This document shows positions 1-10,722 of a stretch of DNA of 64,000 nucleotides, piece by piece. Under the pieces are notes generated by a model. It was not told the DNA's origin. It saw only the letters and a list, made by a program, of their open reading frames with translations, and did no database searches. Both the position numbers and the translations under genes were made by a program. Where the stretch lies: positions 186,001 through 250,000 of the forward strand of contig JASANG010000426.1 in assembly GCA_030248215.1 (NCBI GenBank), read 5' to 3'. This DNA is from Enoplolaimus lenunculus (Eukaryota > Nematoda > Enoplea > Enoplida > Thoracostomopsidae). Numbering within the stretch: position 1 is the first letter of the stretch; every line of letters begins with the position of its first letter.

Positions 1-31
1 ACTGTTCCGGCCCTGCTCTATACGTGGGTCC
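1..31. repeat. Family A element, terminal fragment
   Basis: The first bases read CTGTTCCGGCCCTGCTCTAT and then ACGTGGGTCC. This matches the right-hand end of the family A short element, as in the intact copy at 39549-39746. The rest of the copy lies outside the window. Confidence 0.6.
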
Positions 32-839
32 CAAAATATATGAAAAAAATTTCTCACTAGAACGGAACCGTTGAAAACTTTTTTGAAGACGGGGGAACTA
101 TTTTGGCGAATGGCTGCCCCAACATCGAAAGTTATACATGTTACTATATATTAGAAAATTGTTGTACTCTATTTTATACAAGTACACCGTGTATTTTTTC
201 ACGTAATATTATAGTCTGTGATTTTTTGCCTAGGCCAAGACTTTATCTTTACACTTGGGAATATATGCTTAATATTAGTCCTAAACATTATTCACTGAAA
301 AAAAATTGCTGGAATCCTGTTCCTGTACGTCGCTAGTATAGAAAAATCACACTACCGATGCTGTTCTCATTTAAAACTTCTTCTGAAGCCAGAGAGAAAA
401 AATCCATTACTGACAGGAAACTTCACTCAAAATTCTATGAAAGTATTTTAAGCTGCCTAATTGCTACAGCCTTGTGCTTAGACTGTCTAAAAAGAGATGT
501 TTAATCAATTCAGAGAAAATTGGTATTTCTAGTGATTTCTGAGTTAATAAGGGGAGAGAAAGTTTACTAGTCAATTTAACACTTCTCCACCGCTCATATG
601 GAGATTATAACAAAACAATACAACCAACACAGATATAGTTAACAACGATTATTCACGCTTAGAAATCAACAATGTGAAAACCTGATTACTAGAAAATGTC
701 TAACTGAAAACCAATCACTGATTTAGATTCTCTTGTTATGCTAGTAAAATAGCGGTCAAAAATTAATTCACTTAGTTTTATTCTTATCCGGCATAAACTT
801 CTAAAAACAATTTCGCTTAAAATTTTTCCGGCAAACGTT

Positions 840-1110
840 CCGCCTATATTACCAATTTAAAGCCTGGCGACGCATTCGAGTTTTCCGTAATGATCCCGAA
901 AACACGATCAAAAACGGGCCCTTTCAGTCGCACTTTTATTCTACAAAGTGATCTAAAAACATTTTTCCTAAAGATGGACATTGTGTCCTCTAATGTATTA
1001 TGAAAATTTAATAAGCATCGCGATTTCCACAGAGCGAACTGCATATACTGAATTAAAAAATTAAAACATTGATAATTTTGTGTAGATGTATTACTTTTTC
1101 CCAATATTAA
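840..1110 (+). mobile_element. LINE 3' fragment (short, decayed copy)
   Basis: This stretch aligns by eye with 2160-2310 of the longer LINE fragment downstream, in the same orientation, with many substitutions. The shared part includes CCnAAAACnnnnnAAAAAC, a run ending in AAACATTTT(T)CCT, and a shared GACATTG. Reverse-strand ORFs over both places also look alike (NVFRSLCRIKVRLK against NVYRNLCKLKLYLK), but I take these as antisense shadows of the same LINE region. No intact frame survives. It is probably a second, older insertion or a partial duplication of the neighbouring copy. Confidence 0.45.
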
Positions 1111-1264
1111 ATCGGACAGATTAATCTGATGACAACCTAGTAATCGTTGTAAAAGAAGACAATTAAACTAAAAGTGTGTCCAACATAGATGCATTAGAGA
1201 GAAGAGTACCTCGATACGGAGTGTCAATGTATGGCGGAATACATATTGCGATGATTTATTATTT

Positions 1265-2370
1265 GTGTTTTTTAATTATATTTGTGCTGTAGCGACTCCT
1301 TCCACCGCTGTTATAGATAAATGTTACAAAGTATTGCGTCGGTTTGTGTTCTATCCGTCCGCCGCAGATATTGTGCGACAACAAATACTACATCTGGATG
1401 CCACTGGTGGTGGTATTGGGTTTCCAGATATTAAAATTAGAGTAAAAGTTAACAGATTATTGTGTTATGTAAAGTGCTTGTGCTATAAGGAAATGCTTAT
1501 CTGGAGAAGATCCTTTTTCCACTTCTTCAGGAAGGTTGAATTTTTGACAAGCAGACAAGTAAGGCGGATCGCAATTCCTACGTTCTATAAAGAAATTCGC
1601 TATTCGATTATCGAGTCCAGTTTCCGACAAGAGGGAGACTTCTGCTGGGTTTTCGGGAAAAAATATTACATGTTAAAATTGAAGTCAAAATTAGTTTATA
1701 AACTATGGATACACAATTATTATAGCAAAAACATGATTTTGCAAAATTTGTACTGGGAACGGCATTTAGGATCAGATACATTGTATGTGAAAGAATCATG
1801 GAAATGGGCAAAGGCGAAGTATGTGGATGGTAAAGTACGGGACTTGCATTATATACTAAGACAAAACCGTCTTTATATAAATAATAGATTATCATATTTC
1901 CTTTTTTTAAGTTTAAGTCCGAAGCGCTCGTTTGCCGAACACCCCGGGTTTTATTAAAAGGATAAACCACATTTACATCAACGAAAGCAATTATATAAAC
2001 CAAAGAAGGCAACAACATATTATCATAACATAACAAAGGTCCTTGAAAATTACCCATTATTCTACTCTGCTTGCAAGGATATTATTCAGAGCAAATATGT
2101 TAAAAAGCACACAAGAAACCTAGTTTCAAAACAAACTACAAATCAGGTACGCTGAGAAAAAGACATTCGAAAACCCAGCATGCTATCATTCTGTCGGGTT
2201 ATTGTTCCAAAAACCTTAAAAAAACATTCTTCTTTTAGATACAGCTTAAGTTTGCACAAATTTCTATAAACATTTTCCTGAAAAACATCAACAACACAGA
2301 CATTGCTGTTACTGCCATATACAAGGGACAGATGTAGTTGAGGACATCCCACATGTTTTTATTTATTGTT
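1265..2370 (+). mobile_element. Non-LTR retrotransposon (LINE), 3' part of ORF2, degenerate
   Basis: A 230-codon open frame (1265-1957) has the layout seen just after the reverse transcriptase domain in many LINE ORF2 proteins: a basic helix (KCYKVLRRFVF), then GGGIGFPDIKIRVK followed by RLLCYVKCL, and near its end KVRDLHYILRQNRLYINNRL. Further on in another frame (about 2303-2375) lie CYCHIQG and EDIPHVFIYC, the C-x-C-H...H-x4-C knuckle typical of LINE ORF2 C-termini. The endonuclease and the catalytic YxDD part are absent, so this is a 5'-truncated copy. At least one frame change separates the two blocks. The 3' end is followed by AT-rich repeat sequence and I see no clear poly-A tail. The clade (L1-like, L2 or other) cannot be fixed by eye. 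Confidence 0.68.
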
Positions 2371-2384
2371 CCCCTGAGTTAATA

Positions 2385-2665
2385 AATAGTAAATATTAAC
2401 TCACTCTGAGTTCATTTATTTTCGAGTAAAGTTGACTAATAGTCAACTCAGAATCAGAGTTCAATCAAGTCATAATTCTAGCCATGAAAGACCTAAATTG
2501 ACGACATAGGTCGTTCAACTCGGAATTCTGAGTTGATCCAAGTCATTTTGAGTTGAATAAACAACTCATCCGGATTTAAATAAACTCAGAGTGAGATTTA
2601 ATTTACTGTTATTAACTCAGTAATTAATTCTCTCGGAGTTGATTAATCAACTCACTGAATAGTAT
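2385..2665. repeat. AT-rich palindromic repeat with GAGTTAAT / ACTCAGA motifs
   Basis: The stretch is dense in GAGTTAATAA, TAACTCACTCTGAGTT, GTTGACTAATAGTCAACTC and related inverted motifs, so it could fold on itself in several ways. A diverged relative lies at 32630-32860 (CTGAGTTAATAACAGTAAAT, GTTGATTAATTAACTCAGAA) and traces occur at 500-600. It directly follows the LINE fragment. No coding potential is seen. Confidence 0.55.
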
Positions 2666-2732
2666 ACACGAAACGAATGCGCTCATTTAGAAAAACAGCA
2701 TAACATTTATTAAAAAACAATCACTTGCGGTA

Positions 2733-3383
2733 TTCACGTTATCACCGGGGCAGGCGGGGCACGGTTTGTCCCATGTTGATTCGACGTCGTTAAAATTCGA
2801 GCACTCATATCGGGTGAACAGACAGAACTCGAATATCATATGACATTATGTTACAAACCACTGCTCTCCAATTATCAATGAGTACAAGAGTCGATTTGTC
2901 ACGTGATACTGTGGGATATTTATGCGAATATCATATGACATTCCAAAATTACAACAAATATCATGTGATATTCAGCGGGACATGGTGATTTTCGGGTGCT
3001 AATAAATTAATGGAAAGTCGGACGGCAGAGGCTGCTGTGCTTTTAAATACCAAATACACGTCAGCAAATTCATTTCCAGTACAAAATCGCTTAGAAATAC
3101 AGTGCCATAATTCAAAAATTCAAATTCTAGTATCATATGATATTCAACAACACAATTTGGATATGTTTCCTCAAGTATGCAGACATTTGAAAATATATAT
3201 GATATTCGCTGACAATACGTCGAATATCATATGATATTGAAGGACAAAAGGTAAACTACGCATGATGATAGCAGACAAATACGACTTTCTGAATGTGACA
3301 TAGAATTTAGTGGCAGACAAAATGTTACCCAATAGGCTAATAGGGACAAAACGTGTCCCAAGCTGCCCCGGTTATAACGTGAA
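2733..3383. mobile_element. Foldback/TIR element (~650 bp) with internal palindrome array
   Basis: The left end (TTCACGTTATCACCGGGGCA, then GGCGGGGCACGGTTTGTCCC) is the inverted complement of the right end (GGGACAAAACGTGTCCCAAG, then CTGCCCCGGTTATAACGTGAA), with few mismatches over about 45 bp. Between them the palindrome GAATATCATATGATATTC recurs in variant form near 2829, 2926, 2959, 3129, 3198 and 3223. No convincing target duplication was found. The 74- and 77-codon ORFs inside look like chance ORFs. It is best read as a non-autonomous DNA transposon. Confidence 0.65.
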
Positions 3384-3580
3384 CCCCGCATAAAACAGGC
3401 AATGTATTGACATGAATAAGCATTAAAACTGTCTTCATAACTCATACTGCACTGCGGCAAATATGCAATTGCTAACGCTTTGTCAGGAACATATTTGAAT
3501 CACTGACACAGCTATGTAAAGCATGTTATTCGCTATTCGGCCGCATAAACATTGTTTGCCATATGCAGCCAGTCTATGAC

Positions 3581-4025
3581 AGAGTGAAACATTACCCATG
3601 GGCAGTCGCGGGTAAACACGGGTCGGGTAACGATTTTAACCGCGGGCATACCCGTGGATAAAAATTTGTATCACGCGGGCAAAAAAATTAGTGTTTATCC
3701 GCGCCAAACTTATGTTTTAAGGTGTAAAACATACGATATTATCTGTTTTGCTTCCAGTCAGTTGCTGTTCGGTGCTTTATATATTTAGTTTGGTTTAAAA
3801 TTTTGTTGTTTCTTTCCAGTAAACTTTCGTGCGTAAGTTGCGTTGAAGCTATAACGCAAAACTTCATTAAAGTGCAAAGCACCCGCGATCTTTTTAGCTT
3901 CAGGCACTAGTAAAAGGTTGGTTGCGGGTAGATCTTTTTTGTGTGGGTATACTCGCGGGCAAAATTTTTTATTTGCGTTGGTAAACCGCGGGCCGGGTAA
4001 AAAACCTTACCCACATCCAACTCTT
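3581..4025. mobile_element. Family E element (445 bp) with 8-9 bp target duplication
   Basis: GTCTATGAC lies at both flanks (3572-3580 and 4026-4034), giving an 8-9 bp direct repeat. The interior has GC-rich blocks near both ends (CGCGGGTAAACACGGGTCGG and, inverted, GGTAAACCGCGGGCCGGGTA) around an AT-rich middle. Relatives lie at about 21789-22250, 46511-47055 and 53725-53830. The duplication size suits hAT-type insertion, but no transposase is present. Confidence 0.65.
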
Positions 4026-4296
4026 GTCTATGACCATAAACTAAGAAAAACCATAAAACTCTAAATGAAAGCAGTGAAAATGAAAATTGAGTGCACATTA
4101 CGGCTAAATAATGCGACGTACAAATACATACAAAGGCTCAGGAGCTAACAAACAGACCATAAAAAGTACAAAACGTCTGTTGTATACCTCTACCTAAGCC
4201 CTCGGCTTCCGATACAAATGTTTGAAAAGTTGCAAATACGAATTTTTCAAAAATGCTCTTAAATGTGTTCAGTGCATTAGATATTTTACCATATTT

Positions 4297-4417
4297 TGAC
4301 CAATGAACAGATCATGGAAGGATCGCTTTTCCGCGGATCTCCAATAATATAAGCTTAAGCTTTGGACTAATTTTTTACTTAGGTATAGGTTTAGGCATAC
4401 TGATCTATACATTGGCT
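4297..4417. mobile_element. Family A element, shortened copy
   Basis: The left end reads GACCAATGAACAGATCATGG and the right end CTATACATTGGCT. Between them lies TAAGCTTAAGCTTTGGACTA followed by TTACTTAGGTATAGGTTTAG, the usual family A core. It lies about 350 bp beyond the 3' end of the membrane-protein gene. Confidence 0.6.
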
Positions 4418-4768
4418 TATATTTTTAAAACGCAGTTGAAAACGGCAATTAAACCAGACACATTGAACACTGCAGCAGGCAACTAACATTTCTCTAACCC
4501 ACTATTAGTTTGAAAGAGCTTTTCAAATCTGGTCACATTATAATTTAGAAAATTAACTCCGTTTTCTGTAAAAAGTAACTGGGATAAACCAAGCAGCAGA
4601 ATTAGCTACGTTAAGCACAACTTGTTGGTTTCCAAAATATAATACAAACATCAGCAAAATATCTACAAAAATTAAACGCGGATGTAAAATTCGTACAATT
4701 TTGACGGATACAAATATAAAATAGCCGACCTATCTCTAACAAAACCGCAACTAATTTACGTTTCAATA

Positions 4769-6854
4769 TTATCTCATAATATTATCTTGAAGTATTCGGT
4801 CTAAATTCTGTGACATTGAGCGTAAATTCTTCGTTGTTCGTTCATAATACATTTGATCTGTAAATCGTCCGCTGGAAAACAATGTAAACTCTGCAGATGA
4901 CACAAAATATCGAGGCGTTACGAACATATAATGTGCCGGTGGGGCTTTCCATATGCCTGAAAAATAGTGATTATTCAACATGACCAATACTTAAATGAAT
5001 TATGAAAATCCTAAAATATCAAGCAAACCTGCCCTAGATATTCCCGCCTTTACAATAAATTGTCACTACAAACGCCCATCTATACACAGTGTCAAGTAAA
5101 ATAGGATTTTACAGCGTACACTTAAAACCAAGGCATTGACTTCACCCTAACGGAAAGCCTTATAAAACTCCCATGAATCCAACAACCAAAAGGCTTCTTT
5201 AATAATATGCCGAATAGAGATGCCCCACCGACTGGCCCCGGAGCCGAACTGAGGCCAATTTATATATACAATCGTGCACATGAAAACAATCCTACCACGC
5301 TCGTTTCTCGTTTGAAAGATATGAAGATCTCACAAAATTATTACATACACTTTTTTATTTTCCGCGCACCGAGGCCATGAGCCCCGGCCTAGATAAAAAT
5401 CCTGTGGATTAAATTATGCATAGTCCCACTGATATGACTCACAATCTGTTCCGAACAAGATTCTGTTGGGCTGAATATGTTCAAGCTTCTGTGGCTGAAA
5501 TTCTATACGTTTGATTGTCAGAATCGGTGTTCTACACAAAGCAACGTATTTATCTGTATTCGCCAGCCTATACAATCTAAAATTTAAAATATGTAAAAGT
5601 AAATCAAACATAGGTTTTACAAATACAGCTTGTACAACAATAGTGTTGCGAATGTTGACATGATATTACGAACAGCAAGTACTATCATAAATTCAACTTG
5701 TCTAGTGAGACAGTCTCTAAAAAATTTTAAGAATATAAAATAACAGATTAAGAACAATTACTGCTTCGACTGGAATCATTCCTTTCACTACGTCAAAAAT
5801 TGGAAAAAATAATCTTAACAGTATTGGCCTGTATTGTTTACGAAATAAACGTTTGAATTTATACGGTTTACCTTTAGTGACTGTTGCGCTGAAAGTGGAT
5901 TCTGCCGTCCGCACAACAGGGCGAACGCGGGAGGTTCTCGGTGAATGGTTAAAACACATTCACTTAAAAATACACTCAACCTACAGACACGCGACATGGT
6001 TTTCGAAAAAAATTGTTCTACACTTTATCAATGTGACGCGACAAATTTCATCTCTTTAGATAGGAGTGTGCGCGATGCTACGACAGCATCGTTATCTTTA
6101 ACCAAACTCGAACGAAGCCAGGTTCAGCGGTTGCCGCTGCGACTATCACAGCGTTTTTAATTATACTTCATCACTTAAATGTATAAAAAACTATCTAATT
6201 ACAAAACACAAAACCAAACCAACCTTACCTTAATATTACACATTTATTTGCAACAACGGCGAAAAATACGTGTACTGCAGCCAAGGGAAGAAATAACATT
6301 ATAATAAACCAGTTTTTCATTTTGGACATATAACGTTTTATAGTTGCGGCTATATCAGGCCTTCGAGCGAAAATATATACCATTCCTGAAATGCATGCAT
6401 ACCCACTTTACCAGGGAGCAACTAGATATATATTAAAAATACCAATTAATTAAGTAAACCAAAAGAGTTACATTCACCTTAAAAGATGTATTTCAGAACG
6501 TAATATATATACTTACGTACGGTGTTTATTACCAATACTAGTTTAATACTTGGGTACGACGGCCAGCGATAAAAACATAGGTTTGACAACGATTGCAATG
6601 CTGCATAAGAATAACCAGACATTTATTTTAGAATAAAAACACTTGCCTAAAGGACCGCCAAGAAAGATGGCGATATAAATGACAGTAAGTCCCCGAATCG
6701 TCCACTGATAAATTTGATCAGAGTAAACATAAACCAGTTGATAACCTTTGTCTGCAAGGCCATCACGAGCAATCGCTCTTCTGGCGCTTCCTATGTTCCA
6801 CGCTTTTATATAGATGGGGTCTAATTCAGGTGTTTTACGAGAGGCAAATCGTCG
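4769..6854 (-). CDS. Unrecognised small multi-pass membrane protein (multi-exon; 5' end not found)
   Basis: Exons read on the minus strand: A 6854 to about 6656; B 6385-6229; C ending 5872 (start 5980 or 5936); D about 5714-5621; E 5576-5443; F 4956-4769, ending in a stop. Phases agree perfectly for D to E to F. The D/E intron is only 44 bp (5620-5577, GTAAAA...TTTTAG). A carries RRFASRKTP and LVYVYSDQIYQWTIRGLTVI, then a hydrophobic stretch. B carries FARRPDIAATIKRYM and then a helix WFIIMLFLPLAAVHVFFAVV. D has the helix FMIVLAVRNIMSTFATLLLY. E is RLANTDKYVALCRTPILTIK and onward. F ends NLRSMSQNLDRILQDNIMR. The order of short beta segments and membrane helices recalls the TMEM223/TMEM186/TMEM70 kind of mitochondrial inner-membrane protein. 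That is only a resemblance, and no name is given. The A/B donor is weak, the C boundaries are uncertain, and upstream exons are probably missing because A begins at an acceptor. Confidence 0.6.
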
Positions 6855-9800
6855 CTGTAACAAAAATAAGTATTCACTAATACCTAATATTTTAAACACA
6901 CATGAGTAAATTGAAGGAGCTGAGAATAACTTTGTGATTACATGAGCAATATGAAATATGTATCTTTAAATGAAAATGAAACAAGCAAACCTATAAAATT
7001 ACAATTGCACAAAAATCATGTATGTATACATTTCATTAGTTTACCAATGTTCAACTAACACGAATAAAATGTCGCGAACACAAAACATTGCGAAAATTCA
7101 AACGCACACACAACATTCAATTTACGATAGTGTTGATATACAGTATAAACTGTTATGCAAATGCTTCTGGAATGAAAATATAAACACATGAAAGTAACTG
7201 AAAGTAACTGCATAAAGAGAGATAAATTTACTTCGATATTAAAATAGTAGCATACACAAAACAAACAGGAAAAGTAAGTATCCGATGCACACATTCTATA
7301 ATCAGAGTAAAGGAAAACTTCGTAATCACTTGTAAAAAATCTAATGCAACTAGATTCGTGTACTAAGCCATGAAAAACATGCATAAAATATAAAAGACCA
7401 TACAAATTCTTATACGGCATAAGCTAGGAAAAGCTGTGGTTTTGAAAACCATTATGGGCAAAATTTACAACACATTCTTTTCTAATTCAGCTCGGGACCT
7501 CTAAATTGAATATATAGCACATTCTACGACATAATTGAACACAATGGCATGATTTTATCCTTTTACTTTCCCTGGAAATACTTCAGCGTATTGACAGGGG
7601 AAAGCTCTTGAAAATTTATTTGCTGACTGGCACTTTCTCACAGTTTAAGAACTGAATAGCAATACTAGCGAATTTCCAGATGTAAATAGTCATTAGCAAA
7701 AATCAGGAAACAAATTTTACCAGTATGAAACCCTACGCATTCACACGTGCAAGTTCTTGCAGCGAGAACTCGCAGCTGCAACGTGCAAAAAAACTTGTAG
7801 CTGAAAGTGTTTGCAAAGAAATATTCTCTTATGAATCTTGACATGAATTTATAAAGTTATTCATACAGATTAATTAAATTTGTGTGCATATTAGTCATGA
7901 ATAATTTGCAGCAGCAAGTTCTCCGAATGCATTTTCGAATAAATCTTACAGCTGCAAGGTTCAGCTGTAAGAAACGTGTACTTGCAAAGAAAACTATACT
8001 CGAAATTTCTTCAGTTGACACCGCTTTCTAAGCCTACAATTTCTGTTTAACAGGAATGGGCGGAGACCTGACTACGGAGGCCCATCATGAAAAGTCTCGG
8101 TCTCGGCCAATGTTTGGTCATCGCCGGAAAAATTTAAAAAAAATTTTGTAGTTTGTTTTTCAGTTTTTGTGTTTCTTCATTATTCATCTGTTCATAATCA
8201 TTGCATAGATTCACAGCGAAATTGTATTTATGAGACATTACATACTTCAACAATACAGCCATATATTAGCTGAATAATCGACTGCTGGCCTCGGTTCCAA
8301 ACCGTACTGAATTAACAAAACTTTTGAATTAATTCAGAAGCGCTTTACAACCTGGATTCATATTGGCCAGTCATAAAAAATTCCAGCGATTTGAAACGGC
8401 GTTCACACGTGCAAATTAAACTTAATAGTATAAATTCCGGTGAATTATGCAGTTGCGAAAACTTCAAGTTGCTTTGCTACCGAACTTGCATATGCACGAT
8501 GCACGTATGAATGGTGCTTTATACTTCTCAGCTTTAGTTTTTTATTTCACTAGCTAAATTATTATATAAAACCATACTGATATTACCTATTTTCAAAAAA
8601 CAGCACAATCAAATATCCCGTGATTTTGGATGAGTTCCGCTGGCACTCAAAAACAGGATCCCCGGTCTAGTTTTCTATGCGTAAAGCAGAAAACGCACAG
8701 AAACAAAAGTGCCTTCTTTATAATATAGTTTTCTTATATTTCGCTGAGTGCCGTCGCGTTGTTTCTAGACAACAACAAGCTAGAAGGCAGTGTAGACAAA
8801 CTAGCGCTTAACATACTCCTGCTTATGTCTAAATTTATTTAGGAACAATGAACTGGGGCGTAGGCAGTGTTTCTGGTGTCAACCCCTCGTTTCGGATTTT
8901 TGCATACTGGGTTTTCAAATATGGTTTAGAGTCAATATTAAATCATTAACATAAATATGAATAGGCCAAGGGCTGTCAGGGGCGCTTTTTACTCCAGCAA
9001 CAAAGCCAAACTAACTTAGAAACATTTTCTTTCATCGGATTCTTGTTGGAGCTACCGCATCCATGTACTCTTTTCGATTTTAAGGGACCGTATTAAGCAG
9101 GAAGCACCCATAAGCAATTGTATACTGGAAAAGCTAAAATTTCTAATATTGTATACATAAAGTATATGTATTTTTGCCGCTTCTGTAGTATGAGAATCGT
9201 TTTAGTTCTAGGGGTACAGGGGGTAGCCAAAATGTAAAAATAGTCCCCTCTTCCACAATACCCGTTGTGATTTAAAAGTGAACATCTTTCATATAACATA
9301 AGAAAATAACTTAGTAAAACTACGAACGCCCAGGTTTCAGTTGTATGGGTGGATGTAAAAAAAGTGAAGGCTTAGCCAAAAAGTCAATAGTTGAAGTTCT
9401 GGTGTTTTGCAACAACATTTTGATTCTTCATTTTCTGCTTTGTCTTGAATTTGTTCCTGTTAACATAATTAAAAATAACGCCGCTAGCGCGAGCACAAGA
9501 GTTAACTTCTACACTAAACCTCGAAAGCCTATTCACATGCTGCAAATGCAAAGTATATGCAGTAGTATTTGCAGCTTTAGTTTATGTATTTCTAGCAAAC
9601 TTTTGCACGTTTGCCATATGTTAAGAATAAATCTTAGAGTTGAAAGCACAATTTAAGTCGTGCTTGTTACTTTACAGTTGAATAAGGAAAATATAAAATA
9701 TATTCGCTTTTCCGCAATGGTTATAGTTTGTGACCACTTTTTTGAGTGTGGTTGTTAAGGTAGTTTGTATATATTCGAAGCTTTGGGCTTAGGATTAGGT

Positions 9801-10722
9801 ACAGGTATGACAAGGCCTTTGGAACAGGACGATAATTAATAAGCCAAAGTCAGTATAAATCAGATGCAGCTTGTGCGCAAAGCTAATCTGATTCAATCGT
9901 TTTCGCGATGGCTTTGTAAAGCAGCTACGTTAACGCTTCTACTTAATACGATAACCGCTTTATAGAGCTACGATATAAAGCTTGGCACAACAGACTATTT
10001 GTTACCTTGGGAACTATAGCTCACACGCTTCTCAAAAGTTTAGCTTAAGTTTGCTAAACAAGTTTTTGATTATCAAATTCATTGAAAATTTTGAACAATA
10101 TGTACAAAATTTGAAAAGCTGAAATTCATGTAGATAAACTTGACCACCGCATTAAATATTTTCTATTTTCTTACAAATTCAAATGTCAAGCTACACTTTG
10201 ATTTTGGGATTTTCCGAACGAGGAAGGCTGACGTGTCTAAAGCTTCAGTAACATTATCTATTAAAAGAACATAACGACATGACATCCAAATGGTAATTTT
10301 CTGGTCATAGATTGAAACAGATCCAAATCGGAAGGCCCCTCACATATGACTGTTCACCTGCACTACAATGCATATTTTTGCAAGTGTTGGTCAATCAAGA
10401 ATTTCCATGACTGGTTCTACGTTAGATTTTAAGTATTATTAGTTTTCAAAGGAACATATCAAATATCATTATTAAACATTATTATTATTAGAATTATTAT
10501 TATTATTTTTATTCTTATTATTATTAATATTATTATTGTTATTATTATTAAAAATAATAATATCTTGTTATTTTAGGACGTGCAGATACTTTTTAAACCG
10601 GAACACTTACAAGTAGTAATTGCAACATTTAATTAGAAGATAATATACCGCAGACTTGCTACGGTTTCGTTTCAATCAATATTTGATCACTGCCACATTT
10701 CAAATAACCTCAAATTATACCA
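6855..10722. other. Intergenic stretch, no gene recognised; diverged short repeats
   Basis: No ORF here looks protein-like. At 7735-7985 and 8391-8517 there are diverged inverted motifs built on TTCACACGTGCAAGTT and CTTGCAGCTGCAA; the 8391-8517 piece begins GCGTTCACACGTGCAA and ends in the inverted form TTGCATATGCACGATGCACG, so it is probably a small TIR element. The 5' end of the minus-strand membrane gene and the promoter of plus-strand HSBP1 should both lie in this interval, but neither can be placed. Confidence 0.4.
10480..10562. repeat. (ATT)n microsatellite
   Basis: A run of TTATTATTATTA-type units, slightly interrupted by TTT and CTT variants, about 160 bp upstream of the HSBP1 start codon. 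Confidence 0.85.

Noticed and set aside
840-1104. Minus-strand 86-codon ORF as a gene, similar to the ORF at 2143-2352
   Set aside because: The similarity is explained by both being antisense to homologous pieces of a LINE.
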